A stretch of DNA of 64,000 nt, taken from Papio anubis. Lineage: Eukaryota > Chordata > Mammalia > Primates > Cercopithecidae. Below the pieces are notes generated by a model. The model saw nothing but the letters and a program-made list of their open reading frames with translations, was not told where the DNA came from and did no database searches. The stretch is taken from assembly GCF_008728515.1 (NCBI RefSeq), contig NC_044989.1, positions 69,589,754 to 69,653,753 on the forward strand, given 5' to 3'. This document shows, piece by piece, positions 34,931-45,600 of the stretch. The stretch's first letter is position 1. Every line of letters starts with the position of its first letter. The translations under genes and the position numbers were made by a program.

Positions 34931-35432
34931 GTCATGTGTGTCTGCAGGAAAGACAGACTGTCCCCACGGACATGGACGCTTGCTCATGGCATTGGTTAGG
35001 ACTTATTTTGACTGATGATTCACTTTGAAATCAGCCCTGCCAGGGCTCCATGTGGCTTAGGAGCCTGGATAGGGTAAGTCGTCTTCCTTGCCCAGCCGTG
35101 TAAACAAACCACAGAGCAAGGCCAAGCCACCAGGGCGAGTCAGAGCAAGGAGAGGGAAGGCAGCCGTAAGAACCACTGCGCTTTTCCTCTTCAGAGGCCA
35201 AGGAGAAACCCTGACCCTTCACACATATGCGCAACTTCACCATCTGTGTCTGAAAATGCTGAAATCAACACAAGTGGGAAAGACAGCTACCGGGAAAGGC
35301 AGGGGGAACTGCGCAGACCTGTGTCTGCTTATTTCTCCACCTCCTAACCTCTGTTGATTTGACTGATTGACCAAAGTTCCCTGCAAGACGAAATACCCAA
35401 AGCCAAAAAGAACTCAGTGTCTATTTAGCAAG
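34931..35432. other. Unassigned sequence
   Basis: No repeat recognised over 500 bp. Confidence 0.35.
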
Positions 35433-35948
35433 TGTGGTGGGAAGCTTCTAAAATGACTGCCAGTAACCCCCAGCTCCTGGTATTTGTGCCCTGGTTAGTC
35501 TCCTCCCCTTGCATGGGGGCTAGACCTATGGACCTGCTTCTGATCAAGAGAATACAGCAAAATCATGCTTGGGGTGTAAAAGACTGACCACCCTCCCGCT
35601 CACACTCTCTCTGGCCCCTCCAGTGTGCCTGCTCTGGCTGCTACTGTGAGCTGCCCTACAGAGAGGCCCCCACGGCAGGGAACTGAGGTGGCCTCTGGCC
35701 AACAGTCAGCGATGAGCTGATTCTCTCCAACACTCAGCGAGTGCACTTGAAGGAGGATCCTGCCCTGGAGAGCCTTGAGATGACTGCAGCCCTGGCTGAG
35801 GCTTCAATTGCAGCTTGTGAGACCCTGAGCCAGAGAACTCTGTCAGGTCATTCTGTATTCCTAACCCACAGACACTGTGAGATAATAAATGTTATTTTGA
35901 ACCACTAAGTTTCAGGGGAATTTGTTATGCAGCAAGAGATAACAAATA
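35433..35948 (+). mobile_element. MLT1-like LTR, sense
   Basis: Starts TGTGGTGGGAAGCTTCTAAA. The end 'ATAATAAATGTTATTTTGAA' with CACTAAGTTTCAGGGG and 'TTTGTTATGCAGCAAGAGAT' is the typical MLT1 3' part. Confidence 0.75.
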
Positions 35949-36085
35949 CCTTTGAATCAGGTTTTCGGGTCTAATCAACAAGATCTTGTGTGTGCCTGAG
36001 CTAATGGCTTATGGCTGATAGGATCAGAAATGTCCCCAAATCTCAGTCTCTTCCCCATCTTCATTGTTAATTAGCATGTCTCCTA

Positions 36086-36392
36086 ATGAGTTATATTTTT
36101 ATTTTTATTTGAGACAGGGTCTTGCTCTGTCTCCCAGGCTGAAGTGCAGTAGTGCAATCAGGGCTCACTACAGCCTTGACTCCCTGAGCTCAAGTGATCC
36201 TCTCGCTTCAGCCTCCCGGCAGCTGGGACCACAAGCGCACATTACCATGCCTGGCTAATGTTTATATTTTTTGTAGAGACAGGGTCTCACTCTATTGCCC
36301 AGGCTGCTCTTGAATTCCTGGCCTCAAGTGATGCTCCAGAGTTGGCCTCTTAAAATGCTGGAATTACAGGCATGAGCCACCTTGCCTGGCCA
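36086..36392 (-). mobile_element. AluJ-like, antisense
   Basis: TTTGAGACAGGGTCTTGCTC to CACCTTGCCTGGCC, both arms, many old substitutions. Confidence 0.93.
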
Positions 36393-37204
36393 AGAACTGC
36401 TTTATATTTTGTTTGTAGACGTGCCGGGTGAAGCAGAAATTTCTACATGACGCCAGACTTTTTCATATGTAGGCAGACACTACAAGTCCCTTTGGAGTAA
36501 AGCTTTCTCCTCACAGGAATCAGCGGACTCACAGTCCTAGGCTGGGGTCAGAGTCAACAACAGCTGACCAGGAAGGATGCTGGTTCATACGTCCTCCCCC
36601 AGGGAAGCTCCTGGTCCTGAGGAAGGGTGTGACAGAACCCTGGGTGCTTGACAAGGCTTTCCCCACCCTGAGACTCCTTGACAGGCAGTGTTCTGGAAAA
36701 GGGTAGAGCAGCGTGCCCTTGTCCCAAGGGCAGAGCCCAACCTCTTGTCCCAAATCTGGCAACATGGACAGGATGGTCTTCCCCCAAGATCAAAGCAGGA
36801 AAAGACACCAAGGACTCTGAAAAGGAACTTAGGAGGGAAGGAGAAAGGAGGTGCTTTGTTAGTTTTTGGAAGGGCGGGGGATGATGATCTGGACTTGATA
36901 AGGAAGCCGAGGGTGGTGGAGAAGCCTGGGCCCCCTGGACCTGGGGCTGAGACCAGAACCTTCCAAGACCCTCCCATTCCAGAGGGACGTGGAGCTCTGG
37001 GCACTCCCATCTTGGCAAGGTGTGAGACTTTGCAGGCCAGTGACAAAGCTTGTGAATGTGACCTCAGAGAGGTAACACGTAGAGCCCAGCATGGGACTTC
37101 ATGAGTTCAGTTCTAGGCATAGAGCTTAAGGTGACATCCAAGCCAAATGTCCAATGCTTGAACAAACAAGCCTTGTAAGTATGAGGGTTCAAAACTGAAG
37201 ATAA
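36393..37204. other. Unassigned sequence with overlapping open frames
   Basis: Three frames stay open together: minus 36554-37018 (154 codons), minus 36585-37046 (153) and plus 36688-37104 (138). No domain is visible and no codon-level reason favours any one of them. Confidence 0.35.
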
Positions 37205-37255
37205 GGAGTTTTTTATTATGGTAACATACACATAACATAAAATTTACCATTTTAA

Positions 37256-37389
37256 GTCAGACAGGGTGGTAGATAGTTCCAATTACTCAGGAGGCTGAGG
37301 TGGGAAGATTGCTTAAGCCCAGGAGTTCGAGACTAGCCTGGGCAATATAGTGAGATTCCAGAGACCCTGTCTCAAAAAAAAGAAAAAAA
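37256..37389 (+). mobile_element. Truncated Alu, sense
   Basis: GTCAGACAGGGTGGTAGATA through CAGGAGTTCGAGACTAGCC to an A-rich tail. TSD TACCATTTTAA at 37245-37255 and 37390-37400. Confidence 0.92.
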
Positions 37390-37746
37390 TACCATTTTAA
37401 CCACTTTTAAGTGTATAGTTCAGTAGTGTTAGTATATTCACACTATTGTGCAACCGTCACTACCATCCACCTCCAGAACTCTTCATCTTGCCAAACTGAA
37501 AAGTCTGTCTGTACTCATTAAACAATAACTCCCCATTCCCCCCTCTCTCCAGCCCCTGGTAACCTCTCTTCTACCTTCTACTTTATTCTCTATGAATTTG
37601 CCTGTTCTAGATACCTCGTATAAGTGAAATCATACAATATTTGTCCTTGACAGACACAATATCTGTCTGACTTGTTTCATTTAGTATGATGTCTTCAAGG
37701 ATCATCCATGTTGTACCATGTGTCAGAACTTCATTGCTTTTTCAGG

Positions 37747-38392
37747 CCGGGTGCAATGGCTCACACTTGTAATCCCCGCACTTTGGGAGGTCGAGGCGGG
37801 AGGATCACCTGAGGTCAGGAGTTCAAGACCAGCCTGGCCAACATGGTGAAACCTCGTCTCTACTAAAAATACAAAAATTGGCCGGGCACGGTGGCTCAAG
37901 CCTGTAATCCCAGCACTTTGGGAGGCTGAGGCGGGTGGATCACGAGGTCAGGAGATCGAGACTATCCTGGCTAACATGGTGAAACCCCGTCTCTACTAAA
38001 AAAAAATACAAAAAACTAGCCGGGCGTGGTGGCGGGCGCCTGTAGTCTCAGCTACTTGGGAGGCTGAGGCGGGAGAATGGCGTGAACCCGGGAGGCGGAG
38101 CTTGCAGTGAGCCGAGATCACGCCACTGCACTCCAGCCTGGGAGACACAGCATCTCAAAAAAAATAATAAAATAAAAAATAAATAAATAAATAAATAAAA
38201 TACAAAAATTAGCCAGGCATGGTGGCGGTCACCTGTAGTCCCAGCTACACGGAGGCTGAGGCAGGTGAATTGCTTGAACCCAGAAGGCAGAGGTTGCAGT
38301 GAGCCAAGATGCCATTGCATTGTGCCATTGCACTCCAGCCTGGGCAACAGAGCAAAAACTCCGTCTCAAAAGAAACAAACAAACAAAAAACA
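37747..38392 (+). mobile_element. AluS-like, sense, split by an AluY
   Basis: Left half 37747-37879 (GGCCGGGTGCAATGGC to ACAAAAATT), right half 38211-38392 (AGCCAGGCATGGTGGC to the A-rich tail). Confidence 0.93.
37880..38196 (+). mobile_element. AluY, sense, inside another Alu
   Basis: GGCCGGGCACGGTGGCTCAA, AluY-type CGGAGCTTGCAGTGAGCC, tail of (AAAT)n. TSD AAAATACAAAAATT at 37866-37879 and 38197-38210. Confidence 0.95.
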
Positions 38393-38825
38393 CTTCTATT
38401 CCATTGCATGCATACACACCTTTTGTTTATCCATACATCTGTTAATGGACATTTGGGTGGTTTCCACTTTCTGGCTATTATGAATAATGCTTCTATGAAC
38501 ATGGGTGCACAAATGTTTATTCAAGTCCCTGCTGTCAATTCCTTGGGGTATATACCGAGAAGTGGAATTGCCAGATCCTATGGTAATACTATGTTTAATT
38601 TTGGGTGAATCGCCAGACTGCTTTTCATATACACTGCACCATTTTACATTCCCACCAGCAATGCACAAGAATTCCAAATTCTCCACATCTATACACTTGT
38701 TTTGAGTTTACTTAAAAGAATGGCCATCTTAAGGAGTGTGAAGTGGTTTTTATTTGCATTTCCCCAGTGATTAGTGACGTTTAGTATTGTTTCATGTGCT
38801 TATTGGCCATTTGTATAAAAGATAC

Positions 38826-39473
38826 GGATTTTTTTGAGTTGTCAGCAGATAGATGCCAATTAAAGTCATGGGTGGCACCCATGGCTGCTTTCCCATCCAC
38901 TTATTACCTTCTCCTTCTTTCTTATTAACATCAGGACCCCTGATTTTGTTTTGGTCTGCACTGTGCCCAGCTAAATGACTCATTTCGTATGACACTCTTG
39001 TACCTAGGGCAGGCCACAGGACCTGGTTGTGAAACGGGGGTGGAAGGCACCAGGAGGCCTCCTGAGATAACCTTTACAAAATGTAACTGACTCAGTCGGC
39101 ACCCTACCTTTGCCTCCTGCCCTTTTCCCTTTTTCTTCCTCCTGCCTGGAATGTAGATGTGATGCCTGAGGATGTGGCAGCCATCTTGCACCACAGGGAA
39201 AATAGCCACACATTAAAGATGGCAAAGCAGAATACAGAAGGGGCCTAATGAGCCCTGGACTTGGCTAGCCTGGAGACTCCCTGCTCCATTAGAAATTAAC
39301 CTCCTATTTGTACTGGCCACTATTTGCTTGGTTTCTATTACATGCAGCTAAACACAATCCTAACTGGTTTATCCTAGAAGTGGATCTGCTCAGAATAAGC
39401 GTAGGGAATGGAAGGAGAAAATAACATGAGAGTGCTCTGTGAAATGCTGAGAGATAATACAAGGCAGAAAAGG
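38826..39473 (+). mobile_element. Possible MaLR/ERVL-type LTR remnant, sense
   Basis: 'CTCCTGCCTGGAATGTAGAT', 'GGCAGCCATCTTGCACCACA' and 'CTAAACACAATCCTAACTGG' (near 39348) fit an old LTR family whose exact name I cannot fix. The left limit is unknown. Confidence 0.4.
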
Positions 39474-39803
39474 GCCCAGTGTGGTGGCTCACACCTGTAA
39501 CCCCAGCACTTTGGAAGGCTGAGGTGGGCGGATCACCTGAGGTCAGGAGTTCGAGACCAGCCTGACCAATATAGTAAAACCCCGTCTGTACTAAAAATAC
39601 AAAAAAAAAAAAAAAAAAATTAGCCAGGCTAATTACAGGTGGGTGCCTATAATCCCAGCTATGCAGGAGGCTGAGGCAGGAGAATTGCTTGAACCCAGGA
39701 GGCAGAGGTTGCAGTGAGCTGAGATCACGCCATTGCACTCCAGCCTATGCAACAAGAGCAAAACTCCATCTCAAAAAAATAAATAAAGGAAGGAAGGAAG
39801 AAG
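39474..39803 (+). mobile_element. Alu, full length, sense, with (GGAA)n tail
   Basis: GCCCAGTGTGGTGGCTCACA through both arms. The tail ends AAATAAAGGAAGGAAGG. TSD AAGGCAGAAAAGG at 39461-39473 and 39804-39816. Confidence 0.95.
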
Positions 39804-39931
39804 AAGGCAGAAAAGGAGTCATTCATAGCAGGGGCTGACTATGAGCAACTATAATTAATGTGGAAAACATTACAGGCTATAAAAGCAAATAAATGAAGGA
39901 CACAGAGTATTCCAGGAGAGAGTGTCAACAT

Positions 39932-40892
39932 TGATGGGGGCCAGCCCCTCCACACCTGTGGGTGTTTCTCGTCAGGTGGAACAAGAGACTGAGAAAAGAA
40001 AGAGACACAGAGACCAAGTATAGAGAAAGAAAAGTGGGCCCAGTGGACTGGTGCTCAGCATATGGAGGACCCACGTTGGCACCGGAGGACCCACGCCGGC
40101 ACCATCTCCGAGTTTCCTCAGTATTTATTGATCATCATCTCTACCATCTCAGAGAGGGGGATATGGCAGGACAATAGGGTAATAGTGGGGAGAGGGTCAG
40201 CAGGAGAACATGTGAACAAATGTCTCTGTGTCATAAACAAGGTTAAGAAAAGGTGCTGTACTTTGATGTGCATACACATAAACATCTTGGTACATTAAAG
40301 AGCAGTACTAGTCTCACCTGCAGCCTTAAGGTGGTTTTCTCCTATCTCAGTAAATAGAACATACACCGAGACATTCCATTGCCCAGGGATGAGCAGGAGA
40401 CAGATGCCTTCCTCTATCTCAGCTGCAAAGAGGCCTTCCTCTTTTACTAATCCTCCTCAGCACAGACCCTTTACGGGTGTCGGGCTGGGGGATGGTCAGG
40501 TCTTTCCCTTTCCATGAGGCCATATCTCAGACTATCACATGGGGAGAAACCTTGGACAATATCTGGCTTTCCTAGGCAGAGGTCCCTGTGGCCTTCTACA
40601 GCGTATTGTGTCCCTGGGTACTTGAGATTAGAGAGTGGTGTTGAGTTTTAACAAGCATATTGCCTTCAAGCACTTGTTTAACAATGCACATCCTGCATAG
40701 CCCTAAATCCATTAAACCTTGAGTCAACACAGCACATGTCTCTATGAGCACAGGGTTGGGGCTAGGGTTACAGATTAAAAGCATCTCAAGGCAGAAGAGT
40801 TTTTCTTAATAGAGAACAAAATGGAGTCTCTTATGTCTACTTCTTTCTACATAGACACAGTAACAGTCTGATCTCTCTTTCTTTTCACCACA
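39932..40892 (-). mobile_element. LTR5-type HERV-K (HML-2) solo LTR, antisense
   Basis: On the minus strand it starts TGTGGTGAAAAGAAAGAGAG at 40892 and ends near 39932 with GGCTGGCCCCCATCA, about 960 bp, the usual LTR5 length. Landmarks are the reverse complements of the AATAAATA signal (near 40120), of CAATGGAATGTCTCGGTGT (near 40370) and of the GACACCCGTAAAGGG block (near 40470). The flanks AACAT and AACCT are a 5-bp near-match TSD. No internal viral sequence is present, so this is a solo LTR left by recombination. A 20-bp tandem duplication lies at 40064-40103. The divergence and subtype (LTR5A/B more likely than the youngest LTR5Hs) are inferred by eye. Confidence 0.9.
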
Positions 40893-41465
40893 AACCTGCT
40901 GGAAGCTATAGAGACAGCCAGTAGGGGAGGCTCTGAAAAGAATGAATTCAACCAAAGGAGACCACTAGTCTCAGAAGAGTGTCAGGAAAGATCTGTACTG
41001 CCTAGGGTTGAGGGGTGAATGGGAGTGAGGAAAAAGGGAAAAGAGTTTAAGGAAGAGGAAGGGCAGGTGCTAACAAGGAGTGTGCAGCATGTACAGTCAA
41101 AGGAGGTGTTTTTTTAAATGAGAAGCCCATGACATGCTGATGGATAGAATCCAGAAGAGAGGCAGAGGCTGACAATTTAGCAGATAACACAGAACTGTCT
41201 CCTTCCACAACAATAGAATCCCCTGGCTTTTAAGTGGGCATTTAGTTAACCAACTAGAATCTACATAACCCAGCCTGCCATACAGCTAGGTTGCTCATGT
41301 GACTTATTTTGAGCCAATGATATCTCAGCAAAAGTTAGGTGTGCAATTTCAAAGCTATTTCCTTGAAGACATCTGCTATGGACACATCCTCTCCCTTCCT
41401 GTTGGCTGGTAAATTGCAGCAACTGCTTTTGACCTTCAGATTTTAAGCAGACAAATTGTACTGTA
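40893..41465 (+). other. Mostly unassigned; LTR-like remnant from about 41210
   Basis: 'ACCCAGCCTGCCATACAGCT' and 'CATCCTCTCCCTTCCTGTTG' near 41270-41400 resemble the same old LTR family as at 38826-39473. 40893-41210 is unassigned. Confidence 0.4.
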
Positions 41466-41476
41466 TGAAAATAATA

Positions 41477-41567
41477 CCTTTTTCATTGAGATGGGGTTTC
41501 ACTATGTTGCACAGGCTGGTCTCCAACTTCTAGCCTCAAGTGATCCTCCTACTTTGGCCTCCCAAAC
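41477..41567 (-). mobile_element. Short Alu fragment with TSD, antisense
   Basis: TTTTTCATTGAGATGGGG to TTTGGCCTCCCAAAC, about 90 bp. TSD TGAAAATAATA at 41466-41476 and 41568-41578. Confidence 0.9.
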
Positions 41568-41754
41568 TGAAAATAATATCTACATAAAAAGTAATTAAAA
41601 TGAAATAGTGATCCTTCATTTATAACAATAAGGAAAGAAAAGAGTGGTTGCCATTTTTCAAGATCTATTTTGTAAAATAAAAAGCTGGTAAATTTTTATG
41701 AATCCCCAATTTTTTCCAAAATTTTCAGGGCTGAGAAATTAACAAGTCTGAGAA

Positions 41755-42070
41755 CCATTGTATTCATTATCTATAGCTGTGTAACAAATTATTCCCAAAT
41801 TTTGCAGTTGAAAATAGTAAACATTTATTTTCTCACAATTCCTGTGAGTCAAGACTCTGAACTGGTGTAGCTGGGTTCCTTGGGCTCAGGGTCTCTGATG
41901 AGACTACAGTTGGCTGGGATGTGGTCTCATCTGAAGGCTCACCTGAGGGAGGAGGGCTCACTTCCAAGCCCTTCATGTGGTTGTTGGCAGAATTCAGTTC
42001 TTTACAGGCTATTGAAACAAAGAACTCAGCTTCTTGCCTCATGAGTCTCTCCACAGGGCAGCTCACAACA
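41755..42070 (-). mobile_element. MaLR-like LTR, antisense
   Basis: 'CTATAGCTGTGTAACAAATT', then 'CATTTATTTTCTCACAATTC', 'GGGCTCAGGGTCTCTGATGA' and 'ATGTGGTTGTTGGCAGAATT' follow a MaLR-like LTR in reverse. Confidence 0.65.
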
Positions 42071-44329
42071 CAGTAACCAGCTTCCAGCAGAGTGAGCAGG
42101 TCAAAGAGCAGGAAAGGGCAAGCAAGATGGAAGACAGGGTCTTTTTAGTGGCCTACAGAGTCTCCTGCTGCCTGCTTCCTCCTCCCAGATGCAGGAGGGC
42201 CAGGTTTGGCAGGGTGGTGAGCCTTCTCCAGTGTGACAGGAAAAAAGGAGAGGCTAGGAGCCACCATGCCTCTTTGTGTAGGTGAGTTAATGGGAAGCTG
42301 AGGAATGGTGGACTGCTGGCTTTCATTTTCACCCCAAATTAGGGCAGCCACCCAGAATTGAGGGCAGGCAGTTGGGGAAGGGGGTGGTAGGCGATTTGAG
42401 AGGAATGGGGAGCTTTCAAATAGTAGGGTGGAGAACAGGAGACAGATGAGAGGAGAGAAAGCCATGGAAAGTGATGCTCTAGCTTGGACCCAAACCTGGA
42501 GAATTTTTAAACTCTGCACAAGCTGTACTTCAAGGATCCAGCAGTTTATGTCCATATGAGTTGATGCCTAAATTCACCCCAGAGTCAGATTTGCCCTTTT
42601 CTAGGAAAGCCATCTTGAGCGAAGCCAATGCCCACGTTATCCCTGAAGGTAACTGTGAAGCCTCCAGGAATCTGAACGCAGATGTTCCAGGCAGATATGA
42701 GCGCTGCCTGATCCAAGGGTGGGTGGAGGGAGGGAATGGACTGTGCTCCTGACATCCCCTGTGCCCAGCTGATACCCAAGTGTGTTGATAGCAGCGGTGG
42801 CTCTGTGGAGCCTGCAGGGCCCAGCGTGGGGCTGTCGCTGAGGATGGAGCTACTGTCCCTCTCCCTGTCCGCAACTGGATGAACCCCACTGTCAAGTGTC
42901 CTAGGCACAGACAGACCAAGGCACAGAAATGAGAGGATCTGAGTCCCGGGCTGTAGGAAAAAGGAATTTCCTCTTCTCTTTGGGCCTGGGGACAAAGTAA
43001 AGGCTGTCCCAAAGGTGAATGGAAGTCCTCATCCTCTCTCCTGAATATAGAGAGGCAGAGAGAGCCCTCTCTCTGGGGAGGAGACGATGGCAGCCACAAC
43101 TCTGTGAGAGTCCCCATCTCCCCAAGGATGATCCTATGGCCCTAGCAGACACCACGCTGGGAGGTGGATTGCACCGCACTGCCCTGTGCTTGTCCAAGCC
43201 TCCAGGATGGTCCTGCTAAATATTTCAGCCTGATCTCAGCTGTGTTACAGGACTTTGGAGAAAAGCCTACTCATCCCCTTGCCCAGAATACCGGAAGGGA
43301 CAGCAGTGTCCCTTTTCCGGCCCAGGGCAACCACGTGCTCACACGATGCAGAGGCCAGAGTCCAGAGCCCAGGACCACACACTACCAGTTCTTCTAAGAC
43401 AGCAGGCTGAGGCAGGCCTGGGGAGTCGAGGCATACTGGAGCAGGGGGTGGGGCGGAGGAGGTTGGAGGTGAGGGTCCTGCGTGGGCAGGGGGCATGTGA
43501 AGTGGATTGAAATCGGAGCTTATATTAGCAGGTGACTGCTGAGGGTCACATGTACTGGTCAAGTAATTACAAGCTGGTCAGGCACTGGGGTGGGCGATGA
43601 GGGGGGCAGTCTAGACTGAGGCATGGTCAACCCATTTGTGCCTGCAGTTTTGTGTGACTGGGACACCCCACTGGCATCTCCTAGCGCAGCTCCTTTCAGA
43701 TAGCTCTGCAGCCAGACCTCAGACAAGCTGCCAGTGCGGGTTAGAGGGAGATGTGGCCACCTGAGAGGCTGCGCGGCTTCCCTTTCTCCACCAGGGCCGT
43801 CGCTCCTGGAGCAAGAAGCCGGCATAAGTGAGACCTCGAGTTCCAAAGCGACCTCAGCACCAAGGAATTCCGCACTGTTTTGAATAGCCAGAACCAACTT
43901 CCAAATCAATGCAAAATCCACTCACCTAGGGGCCTCGTCTTAGCTTAGCCCTTGTCACCCCCAGCCCGGGACCCTGAGGTGACAGCAGCTCACCTCAGAG
44001 ACGCCAACATTCTTTTCTGGTCCCTAATGCGCTGTGGACAGGGAAACAACCCAGCCTCGCTGACCTCAGCCATCTTCCTGTGCCAAAAAAGGGAAAGGAG
44101 CCAAAAGGAAGAGAGGCGGGTGAGACCACATTTTAAGGAGAAAGATATTTACAGATAGGCTCCCTCTCCTGCCTTCAACCCCTGAACTATAAAGCCTTGA
44201 AACGTTGCAATCTGCAGTCAAATGTCAGACACAAAACCTTCCGGCTGGAGGTGCAGCCGTGCCAGCTTCCTGAATTCTCTCCTCAAAGTCGGCTGCGTGG
44301 GGATTTAAACTCATTTAAACTGGTGGGCC
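42071..44329. other. Unassigned single-copy-looking sequence
   Basis: No Alu, L1 or LTR recognised over 2.2 kb. The longest frame is minus 42530-43117 (195 codons), with no recognised domain, and other frames overlap it. A Kozak-like GCCACCATGCC at about 42261 is followed 16 bp later by a donor-like GTAG|GTGAGT, with no further exon evidence. Confidence 0.4.
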
Positions 44330-45600
44330 TGGGACAGGCTGTAGCCACCAAAAACCAGGAAAGAGAGCGGGCGCGGGGCGTGCACCGCTGTAGGAGGGCT
44401 CTATGTGTGTGAATCCAGGCTCCGAGTCCGCACGCCCACCTGGGGCGGTGGTCCAGCCGCCAGGAACCCGCTTCCCAGCCGCTCCCCCTCACGCAGGAAG
44501 CCGGGACTCTGGGCCCAGCTCTCCCAGACCACGGCCACGTCCTGGTTCCAGCTACGGTGGCAGAAAGAAGCCACAGAAACCCAAAGGACAGGAGGGGAAA
44601 CTGAGCTTTCCGCGTGGGTGCGGCTGCCCTTGACACCCGCTTGGGGGCTCCGGAGGGCGAGGCAGGGCGGCCCCGCGCTGAGGGTGGAAGCGTGAACCTC
44701 CCAGCAGAGCGAGCGGGGAGAGGCCGTCCGGAGAAATGCCCCGCTGGCCCGACTGTGGCCCTCGAGAAAGACGCCTGTCCCATGAGCACCGCCCCTTCTG
44801 TGGTCTCCAGACGCCCCCCTGGGATCACTGCGCGCCTCTGCAGCTTCCCCACTCCCGGTCCCAGAGCCACGCCCGGGTGTGCGGCTGACACAAGATACCT
44901 CAAGGCCGGAGCCCCTCTGCGACCCCTGCTTCCGAGGGCAGGGCCCCGGGCGCCTACAGCCTCTTCCGCACCGAACTCGGCGGGTGCGGGTCTGGAGGCG
45001 GGTCTGGGGCTCCTGGCATAGGTGGAAGTGGTGGCAGGTAGGAGGCGCTGAGGGGACACTACTGTCCCTGCCTTCCAGACAGCGTCCCGGGACGACTGTG
45101 CCGCCAGGGCCTAGAAAAGTGCCTGAAGCCCAGGGGCCGCTCTCTGAGGGAGAGGGGACCGATCTGGGTGAGATCAGAGAGCGGGCAGAGGAACTTGGAG
45201 GGGACCAACCCAGAGTGGGGGTTGCCCACAGGGTGTCCCTTGGGTCCTGCCCTAGACTGCGCTGGATGGGATTCTGCACACCCCACATTCCAGCCTCCCG
45301 GGGCCATTGACGCCCTGTGTTTGCAGGCATGGCGCGCCCGGCAGAGCGAGAAACGTAAGGAAGGGCACAGGGCCAGGACGCGTGGCCACCTCTTACTGCG
45401 CTTCCTCCCGACTCCCGGGGGCTTCGCCGCGTCTGTGCTCGTTCAGCCTGGGAAGGCGCTGCCCCCGTGTGGCCGCTGCCCGTCTCCGCAAGGCTGTCGT
45501 GCGGGGCGCTCCTCCGCTGTGACCAGCGCCTCTCTGTTCGTTTGTGTGACCCCGATCTCTGGCTCACACCCACCTGCGGTGGATATGGCGCGGGGGTGGG
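44330..45600. promoter_or_regulatory. CpG island, possible promoter
   Basis: CpG density is clearly raised from the GCGGGCGCGGGGCG stretch at about 44369 to ATATGGCGCGGGGG near 45590, while flanks and the rest of the window are CpG-poor. No repeat is recognised inside it. Such unmethylated-type islands usually mark promoters, often without a TATA box. Frames open across it include minus 44401-45627 (408 codons), minus 44283-45059 (258) and three plus frames of 135-147 codons; several are open together, as expected from low stop-codon frequency in GC-rich DNA. A small exon-like unit (TTTGCAG, then GCATGGCGCGCCC, then donor GTAAGG) sits at 45327-45355. No transcript direction can be fixed. Confidence 0.7.

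Larger units (their letters stand above)
37205..38825 (-). mobile_element. L1ME-like 3' UTR and ORF2 end, antisense, interrupted
   Basis: Pieces 37205-37255, 37390-37746 and 38393-38825: 'GTAACATACACATAACATAA', 'CAATAACTCCCCATTCCCCC', 'GAATTTGCCTGTTCTAGATA', 'ATGGACATTTGGGTGGTTTC' and 'AAGTGGAATTGCCAGATCCT'. Interrupted by an Alu fragment and a nested Alu pair. Confidence 0.8.

Noticed and set aside
42530..43117. 195-codon minus-strand ORF
   Set aside because: Several other frames are open over the same bases and no domain or start support exists.
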